From contig JBDQQY010000002.1 in NCBI GenBank assembly GCA_039889035.1, positions 124,001 to 188,000 on the forward strand: 64,000 nt of DNA, given 5' to 3'. Source of the stretch: Plantactinospora sp039889035 (GTDB lineage Bacteria; Actinomycetota; Actinomycetes; Mycobacteriales; Micromonosporaceae). The notes beneath the pieces were generated by a model. The model had not been told where the DNA came from, did no database searches, and saw only the letters and a list, made by a program, of their open reading frames with translations. The stretch's first letter is position 1. Each line of letters begins with the position of its first letter. Positions 1-7,628 of this stretch are shown piece by piece. Position numbers and translations under genes: made by a program.

Positions 1-257
1 CCGGCCTGCCCAAGCGGGTGCCGATGGCCCAGTTGGTGCCCGGAGCCGTGGAGAAGCCAACCACTCCGGTGCAGCGTCGTACGCCGGAGGCGGTGCGCGG
101 GCTCTTGTCCGCGTACCACCGTGGGGTGCAGCGTGGCCGCACGCACCCGACGGACGACCAGTCGACCAACCCGGAGGCGACTCCGGCAGGGCAGCAGTCC
201 TCGCAGGCCGAGGTGGGCCCCGCGACCGCAAGCGGCCAGAAGGAGCATGAAGGATGA
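1..257 (+). CDS. Histidine kinase, C-terminal tail only (conservon CvnA type)
   Basis: The reading frame is open from base 3 and stops at 257, so only the last ~84 residues of a gene entering from the left are present. The visible part is a low-complexity tail containing LPKRVPMAQLVPG and then RRTPEAVRGLLSAYHRGVQRGR. This kind of tail is familiar from actinobacterial nitrate/nitrite-sensor-type histidine kinases. The catalytic domains lie outside the window. The stop overlaps the next gene's ATG by four bases, which suggests translational coupling. Directly following roadblock, DUF742 and GTPase genes make this the kinase of a conservon. The kinase assignment rests on context and tail similarity. 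Confidence 0.7.
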   Translation, partial: GLPKRVPMAQLVPGAVEKPTTPVQRRTPEAVRGLLSAYHRGVQRGRTHPTDDQSTNPEATPAGQQSSQAEVGPATASGQKEHEG

Positions 258-658
258 CATCTACGCAGGATCTCGGTTGGCTGTTGGCCAACTTCGCCGA
301 TCGTGTGCCCGGCGTCGCCCACGCGATCGCCGTCTCCGCGGACGGCCTGCTCCTGGCGTCGTCACGGGACCTTCCGCGCGACCGGGCGGATCAGCTCGCC
401 GCGATCGCGTCCGGCCTGGTCAGCCTCACCCAGGGGGCGGCGCGCTGCTTCGAGGGTGGGGCGGTGCTGCAGACGGTGGTCGAGATGGACAATGGTTTCC
501 TGTTCCTGATGTCCATCTCGGACGGCTCGTCCTTCGCGGTGCTCGCCGCCCGGAGCTGTGACGTCGGACAGGTGGGATATGAGATGGCACTGCTCGTCGA
601 CCGGGTGGGTGACGCGTTGACGCCACCGACCCGGGCCGCCGCGGGGATGCTGAGCTAG
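254..658 (+). CDS. Roadblock/LC7-domain protein (conservon CvnB type)
   Basis: A 134-residue single-domain protein of the roadblock/LC7 (MglB-like) family. Such proteins are partners of, or GTPase-activating factors for, small Ras-like GTPases. The start (WLLANFADRVPGVAHAIAVS, then DGLLLASS) and an alternating strand/helix pattern are typical. ATG 254 was chosen because it overlaps the upstream stop by four bases and has AAGGAG at 241-246. It is the second gene of a kinase-roadblock-DUF742-GTPase operon. In Streptomyces these four proteins are thought to assemble at the membrane as a G-protein-like signalling complex. The signal sensed is unknown. Confidence 0.93.
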   Translation: MTSTQDLGWLLANFADRVPGVAHAIAVSADGLLLASSRDLPRDRADQLAAIASGLVSLTQGAARCFEGGAVLQTVVEMDNGFLFLMSISDGSSFAVLAARSCDVGQVGYEMALLVDRVGDALTPPTRAAAGMLS

Positions 659-762
659 GTGGTACCCGGCCGGTGTGGTTCGCTGGCCGGTGCGACGACA
701 ATGGAACAATGACGAACTCCAGGCTTTGAGTCTCGGGTACGACGAGAAGGGGGTGAACGGCG

Positions 763-1143
763 ATGATGGCCGAACGCGACGAGCCGACGGGCGCGCTGGT
801 GAGGCCATATGCCGTTACCCGTGGTCGTACCAGGCCGAGGCTCGACATTGCCCTGGAGGCGCTCGTCGAGACGACGGTGCGCGGTCGGTCCGCCGGTAAC
901 GGCAATGGCGGCCAGGGCCGGGAGCATCAATACATCGCCGCGCTGTGTGATGGTCGGCTGCAGTCGCTCGCGGAGATCGCGGCGCGGTTGCAGTTACCGC
1001 TCGGAGTGGCTCGGGTCCTGATCGCCGACATGGCCGCCGATGGCCTGGTGGCGGTGCACGAACCGACAATTCTGGACGACTCAAACGACGCGGTGGGCAC
1101 TGAACTGCTGGAGAGGGTGCTGAGTGGACTTCGCAGGCTCTGA
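763..1143 (+). CDS. DUF742 protein (conservon CvnC type)
   Basis: A 126-residue DUF742 protein. VRPYAVTRGRTRP near the N-terminus and a C-terminal winged-helix-like segment (LCDGRLQSLAEIAARLQLPL, then GVARVLIADMAADGLV) are the family hallmarks. It lies between the roadblock and GTPase genes. A purine-rich AAGGGGG at 747-753 precedes ATG 763; ATG 766 is a possible alternative. The 3' end overlaps the GTPase start by 20 bases, implying coupled translation. The family's biochemical role is not established; the HTH-like fold suggests protein or nucleic-acid contacts. Confidence 0.93.
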   Translation: MMAERDEPTGALVRPYAVTRGRTRPRLDIALEALVETTVRGRSAGNGNGGQGREHQYIAALCDGRLQSLAEIAARLQLPLGVARVLIADMAADGLVAVHEPTILDDSNDAVGTELLERVLSGLRRL

Positions 1144-1732
1144 CATGTCGCACCGCCCAACGGCCGGGCGCGTGACATCGGCGAAGATCGTCATCGCCGG
1201 TGGCTTTGGCGTCGGCAAGACAACACTGGTCGGTTCGGTCTCGGAGATCACGCCGCTGACCACCGAGGCGATCATGACGTCGGCTGGTGTGGGTGTCGAT
1301 GACACCCGCCAGGTGCCGGGCAAGACGACCACCACGGTCGCGATGGACTTCGGTCGGATCTCGATCGACCGGGACCTCATCCTGTACCTGTTCGGCACCC
1401 CGGGCCAGACGCGGTTCTGGTTCATGTGGGACGAACTGGTGCGGGGAGCGATCGGTGCGGTCGTCCTGGTGGACACCCGCCGACTGGCCGACTGCTTCGC
1501 GGCCATCGACTTCTTCGAGCACCGGCGGCTGCCGTACCTCGTGGCGATCAACTGCTTCGACGGTATGCAGTACCACGACCCGCAGGACGTGCGGGACGCG
1601 CTGGCGATCTCGAGCGAGGTGCCGGTCGTCGCGTGCGACGCCCGCAACCGGGAGTCGACCAAGCACGTGCTGATCTCGCTGGTCGAGTACGTGCTCACCA
1701 TGCGGCGCTCGCGCGCCGTCGCCCCGGCCTGA
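1124..1732 (+). CDS. MglA/Ras-like small GTPase (conservon CvnD type)
   Basis: A 202-residue GTP-binding protein. The P-loop GGFGVGKTT lies around residues 29-37, the G3-like segment FGTPGQTRFWFMW around 95, and the hydrophobic strand AVVLVDTRRLADCF follows. These are typical of actinobacterial ATP/GTP-binding proteins of conservons. GTG 1124 is preferred because GGAGAGGGTG sits just upstream at 1110-1119; ATG 1145 is an alternative. It is the last gene of the conservon, and two strong hairpins follow its stop. Family knowledge suggests a nucleotide switch controlled by the roadblock protein and kinase. Confidence 0.93.
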   Translation: MDFAGSDMSHRPTAGRVTSAKIVIAGGFGVGKTTLVGSVSEITPLTTEAIMTSAGVGVDDTRQVPGKTTTTVAMDFGRISIDRDLILYLFGTPGQTRFWFMWDELVRGAIGAVVLVDTRRLADCFAAIDFFEHRRLPYLVAINCFDGMQYHDPQDVRDALAISSEVPVVACDARNRESTKHVLISLVEYVLTMRRSRAVAPA

Positions 1733-1740
1733 CCGGCGAG

Positions 1741-1814
1741 CACCTCGCCCGTCGAGGTGGTCCGGTCATCGGCCGGTACGCCCGACGAGGTCACCCGGCC
1801 CGTGCCGGGTGACC
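1741..1814 (+). terminator. Two hairpins ending the conservon operon
   Basis: Just after the GTPase stop are CACCTCG/CGAGGTG (1741-1747, 1753-1759; 5-nt loop) and a stronger 10-bp perfect stem GGTCACCCGG/CCGGGTGACC (1789-1798, 1805-1814; 6-nt loop). There is no U-tract, as is usual in high-GC actinomycetes. Confidence 0.65.
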
Positions 1815-2225
1815 GGCCGCCCGCGTGCCGGTGGCGACGGCGCGGAACGCGCCGTCCGCCCGGCCCTCCGGCACCGTCCACTGCTGTGGCGGCGTCGTAG
1901 CGGCGGATGGTCACGGTGCCGCACGACGCTCGCCAGTCACGCCGCGAGCCGACCCCGGCGGAGTTCCCGCACCCGCACCCGGTGCCGGAATCCGGGGCGA
2001 CGGCCGAGCGACGCGAGGCGGGCCGAGGGCCGGTTCCGGCGGTAGCACCGCCGGAGAGCCGGTCGACCGGTATCCGAATCGGGATGCCCACCCTCGGGGG
2101 AGCGGACCGCGCGAGGCCGCGGCCCGCCGCCGGCCACCGCGGCACGCGGTGATCACGCCCGCGGAGAGGGCGACCGCGGGAAGGCGCGCTCGTAGGCCTG
2201 GTGCAGAACGTTGCGGCCTCGTTGG
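1815..2225. other. Intergenic stretch without a recognised gene
   Basis: This lies between the conservon terminators and the convergent substrate-binding-protein gene. Open frames exist in several registers but none has a plausible domain, start context or length. No RNA gene or repeat was recognised. Confidence 0.6.
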
Positions 2226-3440
2226 TCAGGAGACCCGGCTCCAGGCGCCGGAGACCACGGTGAAGACGCCGAGCGAGTCCGGCTCCATCCCGCCGTGCCG
2301 GATCGGCGCGAACGAGTACGCCCCGGCGATCCCCTCGGTGATCTGGTTACCCAGGTAGGCGCGCAGCCGACCCCGGTCGACGCTCTTGCCGAGCCGCGCG
2401 GCGTTGACGATCAGTCGCAGCGAGTCCGACGCGTACGGTGCGAACCCGCTGAACGAGCCGTGCAGGTGGATGTAGCGGTAGACGAAGTCTCGCCGGTCCA
2501 GCCCGGCCGTACTGGTGTTCGTCAGCGACGAGTTGCCCAGTGAGCCGGGGTGCACGGCGTACGCGCCCTCGACCGCCGGTGCGTTCGCCGTCGACAGGGT
2601 GTCCTCGGCCACCGCCCCGGCGTCGAAGAAGATCCGGCCCTCGTAGTCGGCCTGCCGCAGCGCCCGGGCGGCCTTGCCGGAGTACGGCGCGGTGCCCCAG
2701 ACGACCACCGCCTCGGGATCGGGGTCGGTCACCTTCCGGACCGCCGGGCGGTAGTCGGCGTTCTCGGGCAGGGGCAGCCGGGTCACCTTGACGAGGTCGA
2801 CGTCCACGGACTTCAGGGCCGCTGTGAGGGCCCGTACGCCCGAATCTCCGTGCGCCCCTGGCGCGGCCAGCAGACCGACCCGTTCGAAGCCCTGCGAGCG
2901 AATCAGCCGGGCCAGCGCCCGTGCCACGTCACGGGCGTCCGGGGTGAGTTTGAAGATGTACGTCCGCTGCGCCAGCGGCACGGTGATGTTGTCGGCGGCG
3001 GCGAAGGAGATGAACGGCACCTGTTGCTGCTGTGCGATCGGGATGATCGCCAGGGAGGTCTCGGCGAGGCACCCGCCGACCAGCGCGTGCACGTTCTCCC
3101 GGGTGGCCAGCTCGGTCGCGTGCTGGGCGGCGAGCCGCGGTTCGCTTTCGTTGTCCCGGATCACCAGCCGGATGTCGCGGCGTAGGTTGCCGACGGGTAC
3201 GCCCTGCTCGTTGAGCTTGTCGGCCGTGATCTTCAGCGCCCGTTCCTGGAGTAGGCCGAGCACCCGGCCGGGGCCGGTCAGTTCGAGGCTGGCGCCGATG
3301 ACCAGCTCGGTCGAACCGGGCCCGCGTGGTCCGTCCCGGTCCTCGTCGTCGCGTCCGCAGGCGGCGAGCAGCGTGGTGGCGGCCGCCGCCAGGAGGCCGC
3401 GCCGGCTCAGCGTCCACGCCTGCACTGCCGGTCCGGCCAT
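2226..3440 (-). CDS. ABC transporter substrate-binding lipoprotein (branched-chain amino acid type)
   Basis: A 404-residue extracytoplasmic solute-binding protein of the periplasmic-binding type I / Leu-Ile-Val family. The N-terminus carries LSRRGLLAAAATTLLAACG: a twin-arginine-like motif, hydrophobic stretch and lipobox LAAC, so export and lipid anchoring are likely. Family features are LVIGASLELTGPG at the start of the mature protein, a central VHALVGGCLAETSLAI segment, and FISFAAADN. ATG 3440 is chosen because GGGAGG lies about 10 nt upstream; GTG 3449 would sit almost on that site. No permease or ATPase genes adjoin, so it may be an orphan receptor or serve a transporter elsewhere. The ligand cannot be read from sequence. 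Confidence 0.88.
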   Translation of the reverse strand: MAGPAVQAWTLSRRGLLAAAATTLLAACGRDDEDRDGPRGPGSTELVIGASLELTGPGRVLGLLQERALKITADKLNEQGVPVGNLRRDIRLVIRDNESEPRLAAQHATELATRENVHALVGGCLAETSLAIIPIAQQQQVPFISFAAADNITVPLAQRTYIFKLTPDARDVARALARLIRSQGFERVGLLAAPGAHGDSGVRALTAALKSVDVDLVKVTRLPLPENADYRPAVRKVTDPDPEAVVVWGTAPYSGKAARALRQADYEGRIFFDAGAVAEDTLSTANAPAVEGAYAVHPGSLGNSSLTNTSTAGLDRRDFVYRYIHLHGSFSGFAPYASDSLRLIVNAARLGKSVDRGRLRAYLGNQITEGIAGAYSFAPIRHGGMEPDSLGVFTVVSGAWSRVS

Positions 3441-3568
3441 CGTCGCCACCCTCCCTGCGCTGGTCGTAGGTGTCGCCTACGGTCCCGGGGTATGGTGGCG
3501 GCCACTCCCAGGCGTCGTCAACTCCGCGCAATGTGGTGAGAAACACCAGGTGGACATAGGTCTGAAGC

Positions 3569-3582
3569 TGACTGGCCAGTCA
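3569..3582. promoter_or_regulatory. Perfect 14-bp palindrome TGACTGGCCAGTCA
   Basis: A perfect dyad about 130 bp upstream of the binding-protein start. Its size and symmetry fit a dimeric repressor operator (TetR/GntR-like), but no regulator gene is adjacent. Function is inferred. Confidence 0.4.
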
Positions 3583-3683
3583 GTCGACGGGTCCTGACCG
3601 GACAGTCCGACCGGCGGTGTCGACCGGGCGGGCAACGCGAGCGGAGCGTGTCCGAACCGGCACGCGCAGCCCGGTCGACACGG

Positions 3684-3730
3684 AAAACCCACACCGGCTG
3701 GAAGTCGATGACGACGCCGGTGTGGGTTTT
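3684..3730 (-). terminator. 15-bp-stem terminator, bidirectional
   Basis: Arms 3684-3698 and 3716-3730 are perfectly complementary, beginning AAAACCCACACCGGC and ending in GGGTTTT, with a 17-nt loop. Read on the minus strand it follows the stop at 3754 and ends in a short T run. It is the clearest intrinsic terminator in the left part of the window. Confidence 0.8.
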
Positions 3731-3753
3731 CGGTGGGTGGTGTATCCGGTCCG

Positions 3754-6075
3754 TCAGGACCGGTAGCTGGCGGAGCGGTACTCGTAGTCGCGGTTGTCGG
3801 CCCGCTCGTCCGGATCACGGCTGAAGTCCCAGCCTCCGGCGGCCTCCCGGCCCGGCCGGCCGCCGACGGCGTAGCCGCCGATCTCCTGGCCACGGCGCCA
3901 ACCCCGGAAGTACCCGGTGGTGTGCTCGGCGATCCGGGCCGCGTCGCGGACGATCCGCAGCGGCCGCTCGTCGCGCAGTGGCGAGCCGGGCACCAGGTTG
4001 GCCTGCGGCACCCGCTTCGGCAGGCCGGCGGTGGTCGAGGCGCCGACCGAGGGGCGCGCCGCCTGCTGGGCGGCCTGCCAACCGCTGTCGGCCGTCGACG
4101 ACCACTCCACTTCGGTCTCCTCGGAGTGACCGGTGAACCAGGCGGACCTGGCCGCCGCGAAGATCAACAGATCACCGTCACCCTCGTCCGAGACCGGCGG
4201 CGTGCTCGGCTCGGCATTGCGGCGGGGCAGGCCCGAACCGGCCTGGGGCGCCGGCTCTCCACGGTCGACCAGGCGCAGCGGCGGGTTGTCGGCGGGGAGC
4301 CCGTTGTGCAGGTTCCGGTCGGCCAGCGGCGACGGCTCGACGAGGCGCAGCGTGGGCGGCTCCGGGGGCAGGTCGTCCGCCTGCCACGGCGGGGTGACCC
4401 GCCCGTCGGAGGGCGCCGGGCTGACCGGCGCGTCCCGCTGGCCGGACTGCTCGCCCGAGTATCCCGGGTATCCCGACCCGCTCGCCCGGTCGTCCTGCTC
4501 CTCGCCGGAGTTGACCAGCGGCCAGTTGGCGCGGGAACCGGGCGGTGCCGGCGGCTCGGGCCGGGTCGCCGGCACCGAGACGGTCAGGCCGGCGGCGGAG
4601 ATGGTGCCCGGGCGTGCCGTGCCGTCTCCGTTGGTCTTCGGCCGGGGCGTGATCGGCGTCGGCCGCCGCTCGTTGCGGGCGCTGTTGATGGCGGCGGTGG
4701 TCAGGGTGGCCCGGAACGGCTCGCCGGCCTCGGCCGGCGGGATCGAGCCACGCTGCGCCGGTGGCATCGGCGTCATCCCGGGCGGCGGGGGCGGCGGCGC
4801 GGAGACCGGCCGGTTCGCCATCGTGTCGGCGTGGTAGGCGGGCGGCGCCGAGGAGGGCGCGGCCGAGCGGGGTTCGCGGGGAGGCCCGGAGACCGGGACG
4901 ACCGGCATGGAGAGCGTGGCGGCCGGCGACAGCGGCGGTGCCGAGGAGGGGGTGACCGGCGGCGGTGCCATCGGCGGCGGTGCGACCGGTGCCGGCGCCA
5001 CCGGCGGCGGTCCCATCGGCTGAGGGCTGGCCGGCCCGTTGCCGGCCGCCGCCGGCTGATGCCGGGTGCGCCGCCCAGAGCTGGGTACCGGCTCCCGGGC
5101 CGGGCCGGGCAGTCCGGTGCTGGCCGGGGCCGGTGCCTCGCCGGCGCTGCGCCGCCCGGCCCGCCGGCTCGGGGCCGGGGCCGGGGCCGGGGCGACCCGG
5201 GCGGTCAGGGTGGCGACCAGCGCGTCGCAGCCGGCGTCGCAGGCGCGTACCGCCGCCACGGCCTGTCGGACGGTCTCCGCGGCGGCGGAGGTGAGGGCCT
5301 TGTTGGCGGTGCCCCGTCGAGGGGTCTCCGCGATGGCGACCCGGAGCGCGGTGACCGCCTCGGTGATGACGTCGGCCTCGGCGACGCCGTCCGCGGCGAG
5401 ATGCGCGGCGATGGCGTCGGTGGCGACCGAGGTGTCCCGGCCGCGTGCACTGGTGCCGCCGAGCATGCCCGGCTCGGGCAGTGCGTCCAACACGGCCAGC
5501 GAGACCGGCTCGGCCGGATCCGGGTACGCCCGCAGCGCGGCCGGGTACAGCTCGCGCAGCACCTCGCGCAGGGCCACGGCGGCGGCGTGCCGGCCGTTGG
5601 CGAGCGCGGCGTGCGCGGCGAGTACCGGCTTGTAGCCCGCGAGTTCGCGCGGCGGCGGCAGGGTGGCAGCGGAGAGCGCGCCGGCCTGCAACGCCCGGGC
5701 GAGCCCGACGGCGCGTCGCTCGGCCGGGGCGGACTCCCGCTCCTCGGCCGACTCGTCGTCGGCGAACCGTTCGGCGAAGTCGTCGACGGAGTCGTCGTCG
5801 GCGATGACCAGTGGACGCCCGGCCGCGCTCAGCAGCGAGGTGACCATGTGGTCGTCGCTGTCCGCCGCGACGGCCGCCCCGCTCGGCCCGCTGCTCCGTT
5901 CGACGAGCACCGCGCCGAGCTGGGCGTAACCAGCCGGGTCATCGGTGATCTCGCAGACCTGGAGCAGTCTGCCTGCGTCATCGACCACCGCGGAGGTCAG
6001 CGTCGCGCCGGCCGAAGCCGGCCGGCCCGTCGCATCCGCAGAGGCCAGACCGCAGTACACCCGCACGAGCGCCAC
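3754..6075 (-). CDS. Large Pro/Ala-rich protein of unknown function with kinase-tail motif
   Basis: A 773-residue protein. The first ~280 residues look globular (VALVRVYCGLASADATG..., then LTSAVVDDAGRLLQVCEI). A long disordered region rich in Pro, Ala and Ser follows, then a conserved-looking C-terminus with LPKRVPQANLVPG and ARIAEHTTGYFRGWRRGQE. The start is taken as GTG 6075 because GGGAGGAGG lies 7-9 nt upstream and this avoids overlap with the preceding gene; the frame stays open to 6189. No transmembrane segment is evident. The C-terminal motif matches the tail of the conservon kinase at the start of the window. It is probably co-transcribed with the gene at 6138-7097. Function unknown. 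Confidence 0.75.
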   Translation of the reverse strand: MALVRVYCGLASADATGRPASAGATLTSAVVDDAGRLLQVCEITDDPAGYAQLGAVLVERSSGPSGAAVAADSDDHMVTSLLSAAGRPLVIADDDSVDDFAERFADDESAEERESAPAERRAVGLARALQAGALSAATLPPPRELAGYKPVLAAHAALANGRHAAAVALREVLRELYPAALRAYPDPAEPVSLAVLDALPEPGMLGGTSARGRDTSVATDAIAAHLAADGVAEADVITEAVTALRVAIAETPRRGTANKALTSAAAETVRQAVAAVRACDAGCDALVATLTARVAPAPAPAPSRRAGRRSAGEAPAPASTGLPGPAREPVPSSGRRTRHQPAAAGNGPASPQPMGPPPVAPAPVAPPPMAPPPVTPSSAPPLSPAATLSMPVVPVSGPPREPRSAAPSSAPPAYHADTMANRPVSAPPPPPPGMTPMPPAQRGSIPPAEAGEPFRATLTTAAINSARNERRPTPITPRPKTNGDGTARPGTISAAGLTVSVPATRPEPPAPPGSRANWPLVNSGEEQDDRASGSGYPGYSGEQSGQRDAPVSPAPSDGRVTPPWQADDLPPEPPTLRLVEPSPLADRNLHNGLPADNPPLRLVDRGEPAPQAGSGLPRRNAEPSTPPVSDEGDGDLLIFAAARSAWFTGHSEETEVEWSSTADSGWQAAQQAARPSVGASTTAGLPKRVPQANLVPGSPLRDERPLRIVRDAARIAEHTTGYFRGWRRGQEIGGYAVGGRPGREAAGGWDFSRDPDERADNRDYEYRSASYRS

Positions 6076-6137
6076 GGCGTCGTCCTCCTCCCGAGACACA
6101 AGTGGTGTGCCAAAGACTGATGCTCCCTGGTAAGGGG

Positions 6138-7097
6138 TCAGTCGCGCCAGTCCACGGCGGCAGAGATCTTGCCGATAATCGTGCGCCACCCGAGACTTGC
6201 GGTTTGTGCCCCGATTTTCTTGAGTCGCCGCCGACCCCGGAATCCACCGAGACCGCCGGCCACGGTCGCCCGGAGCGCCTCGTCGAGGTCGTCCAGGCTG
6301 GAGCCGGTGGAAAGCATATCGAGTACGGCGGGGAGCCGAAGCGCGTAGGCCAGGTCGCGGGCCACCTCACCAGCCTCGATGAGCAGCGTCGAGTCCCAGA
6401 CGTCGTGCCCGCCGCGGAGGTTCTCCACCACGAGGTCGAGCTCGTAGGAGTCCTCGTCGAGCGGGGCGACGTCGGCCGGCGTGATCCGCTCGACGAGCTG
6501 GTCCCAGGTGTCCAGGTCGGCCAGATCGTGCGGTGCGCCCGACCTGACGAATGTGACAAGTGCCTCAGGACTCTTGAACAGCAGCAACTTGCCCCGGTGG
6601 GTGAGGAAGGCGGGCACCTCCTCGCCCTCCTCCTCGGCCGCCTCGGCGTCGGAGTCGGCGGCCTTGGCCTTGCCGTCCCGCTCCGCCTCCTCCTCGTCGG
6701 CCTCGGCGAACTGGTCGGCGAGTTCCTCGTCGAGGATCACGACCGTCTCGTCTTCCTCGTCCTCGTCGACCTCGGCCTGCCGCGACCGGCTGGCGAAGAG
6801 GTCGTCCTGCTCCCGGTCCTCGATGTCGGTCGGGGTCAGCTCGCTCGCCGGGCGGTAGGTCCGCAGGGTGAAACCGGCGCCCGAGGGAAGGGCGATCTCG
6901 ACCGGGTCTATCCGGACCTCTTCCCACAGCGACCGGTCCGGCGTGCCGGACGCCGCCGGGGCGTCGTCGGGGCCGGCGGCGTCGTCGCTGGTTTCCGAGG
7001 AGCCGTCGATCTGCCCGGGGTCGACAGCCCCGTCGCTTCCGGCGGGCTCGTTGCCGGGCTCGTCGGTTTCGGGCCGGTGGGACGACTGGCGGGCCAC
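6138..7097 (-). CDS. Acidic conserved protein of unknown function
   Basis: A 319-residue protein. The N-terminal ~90 residues are polar and disordered; a very acidic segment follows (EVDEDEEDETVVILDEE, and further Glu/Asp/Ala repeats). The C-terminal ~150 residues look folded (FLTHRGKLLLFKSPEALVTF, then WDQLVERITPADV). GTG 7097 is chosen because CACGGAGGTCAGC directly precedes it. The stop lies 62 nt before the next start on the same strand, so the two unknown proteins probably form an operon ending at the hairpin 3684-3730. I do not recognise a characterised family. Confidence 0.72.
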   Translation of the reverse strand: MARQSSHRPETDEPGNEPAGSDGAVDPGQIDGSSETSDDAAGPDDAPAASGTPDRSLWEEVRIDPVEIALPSGAGFTLRTYRPASELTPTDIEDREQDDLFASRSRQAEVDEDEEDETVVILDEELADQFAEADEEEAERDGKAKAADSDAEAAEEEGEEVPAFLTHRGKLLLFKSPEALVTFVRSGAPHDLADLDTWDQLVERITPADVAPLDEDSYELDLVVENLRGGHDVWDSTLLIEAGEVARDLAYALRLPAVLDMLSTGSSLDDLDEALRATVAGGLGGFRGRRRLKKIGAQTASLGWRTIIGKISAAVDWRD

Positions 7098-7234
7098 GCT
7101 GACCTCCGTGTGCGCTCGATATGGGCACCCGACCCGGCGAGGGTGCCGGCGGATCGGTGACTCTGCGCACACACCCTAGTAGGCCGGCGGCGGGCATGGA
7201 TGCCGGCACCCCGTTGGACTTCGTCGCATATATT

Positions 7235-7249
7235 AGTAGGCTTGCTACT
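7235..7249. promoter_or_regulatory. PadR1 operator, inverted repeat AGTAG-N5-CTACT
   Basis: A perfect 5-bp dyad with a 5-nt spacer ends one base before the padR ATG. It overlaps the candidate -10 TAGGCT (7237-7242), so a bound repressor would block its own promoter. Autoregulation is typical of PadR proteins. Confidence 0.6.
7237..7242 (+). promoter_or_regulatory. Candidate -10 (TAGGCT) of padR1
   Basis: TAGGCT is 8 nt before ATG 7251 and inside the dyad; the transcript would start at or next to the start codon. Confidence 0.5.
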
Positions 7250-7250
7250 T

Positions 7251-7592
7251 ATGAACGCCCAGGCGCTGCACGGCCATCTCGATGCGCTGCTGCTCGCGGT
7301 GCTTGAGCGGGGCGCGCTGCACGGGTACGCCATCATCGAGGCGCTCCGGGCCCGCAGCGGCGGCGTGCTCGATCTGCCCACCGGGACCATTTACCCGGCA
7401 CTGCGCCGGTTGGAACGGGCCGGATACGTCAGCAGCACCTGGAGCACCGTCAACGGCCGCGAGCGCCGGACCTACGAGCTGACCGGTGCCGGGCAGCGCG
7501 CCCTGGCGGGCGAGCGGACCAGTTGGCAGGAGTTCAGTTCGACGGTGGGGCAGTTTCTCGGCGGAGCGCCCACCCCCGGCGCACCCGCCTGA
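7251..7592 (+). CDS. PadR-family transcriptional regulator 1
   Basis: A 113-residue winged-helix protein of the short PadR type. LDALLLAVLERGALHGYAII is the canonical PadR N-terminus, followed by LPTGTIYPALRRLERAGYV (recognition helix and wing) and a short C-terminal helix for dimerisation. ATG 7251 begins 8 nt after TAGGCT, consistent with leaderless transcription, and sits on a palindromic operator. It is convergent with cydC, so any link to cydDC is only by proximity; most PadR regulators control themselves and a neighbouring transporter. Confidence 0.92.
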   Translation: MNAQALHGHLDALLLAVLERGALHGYAIIEALRARSGGVLDLPTGTIYPALRRLERAGYVSSTWSTVNGRERRTYELTGAGQRALAGERTSWQEFSSTVGQFLGGAPTPGAPA

Positions 7593-7628
7593 GCAGCCGC
7601 GCGGAGCGCCGCGGTGTCGACGCCCGGC

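Larger units (their letters stand above)
3441..3753. other. Intergenic region: palindrome and terminator
   Basis: It holds the upstream region of the binding-protein gene, a 14-bp palindrome at 3569-3582 and a bidirectional terminator-like hairpin at 3684-3730. No gene was seen. Confidence 0.6.
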
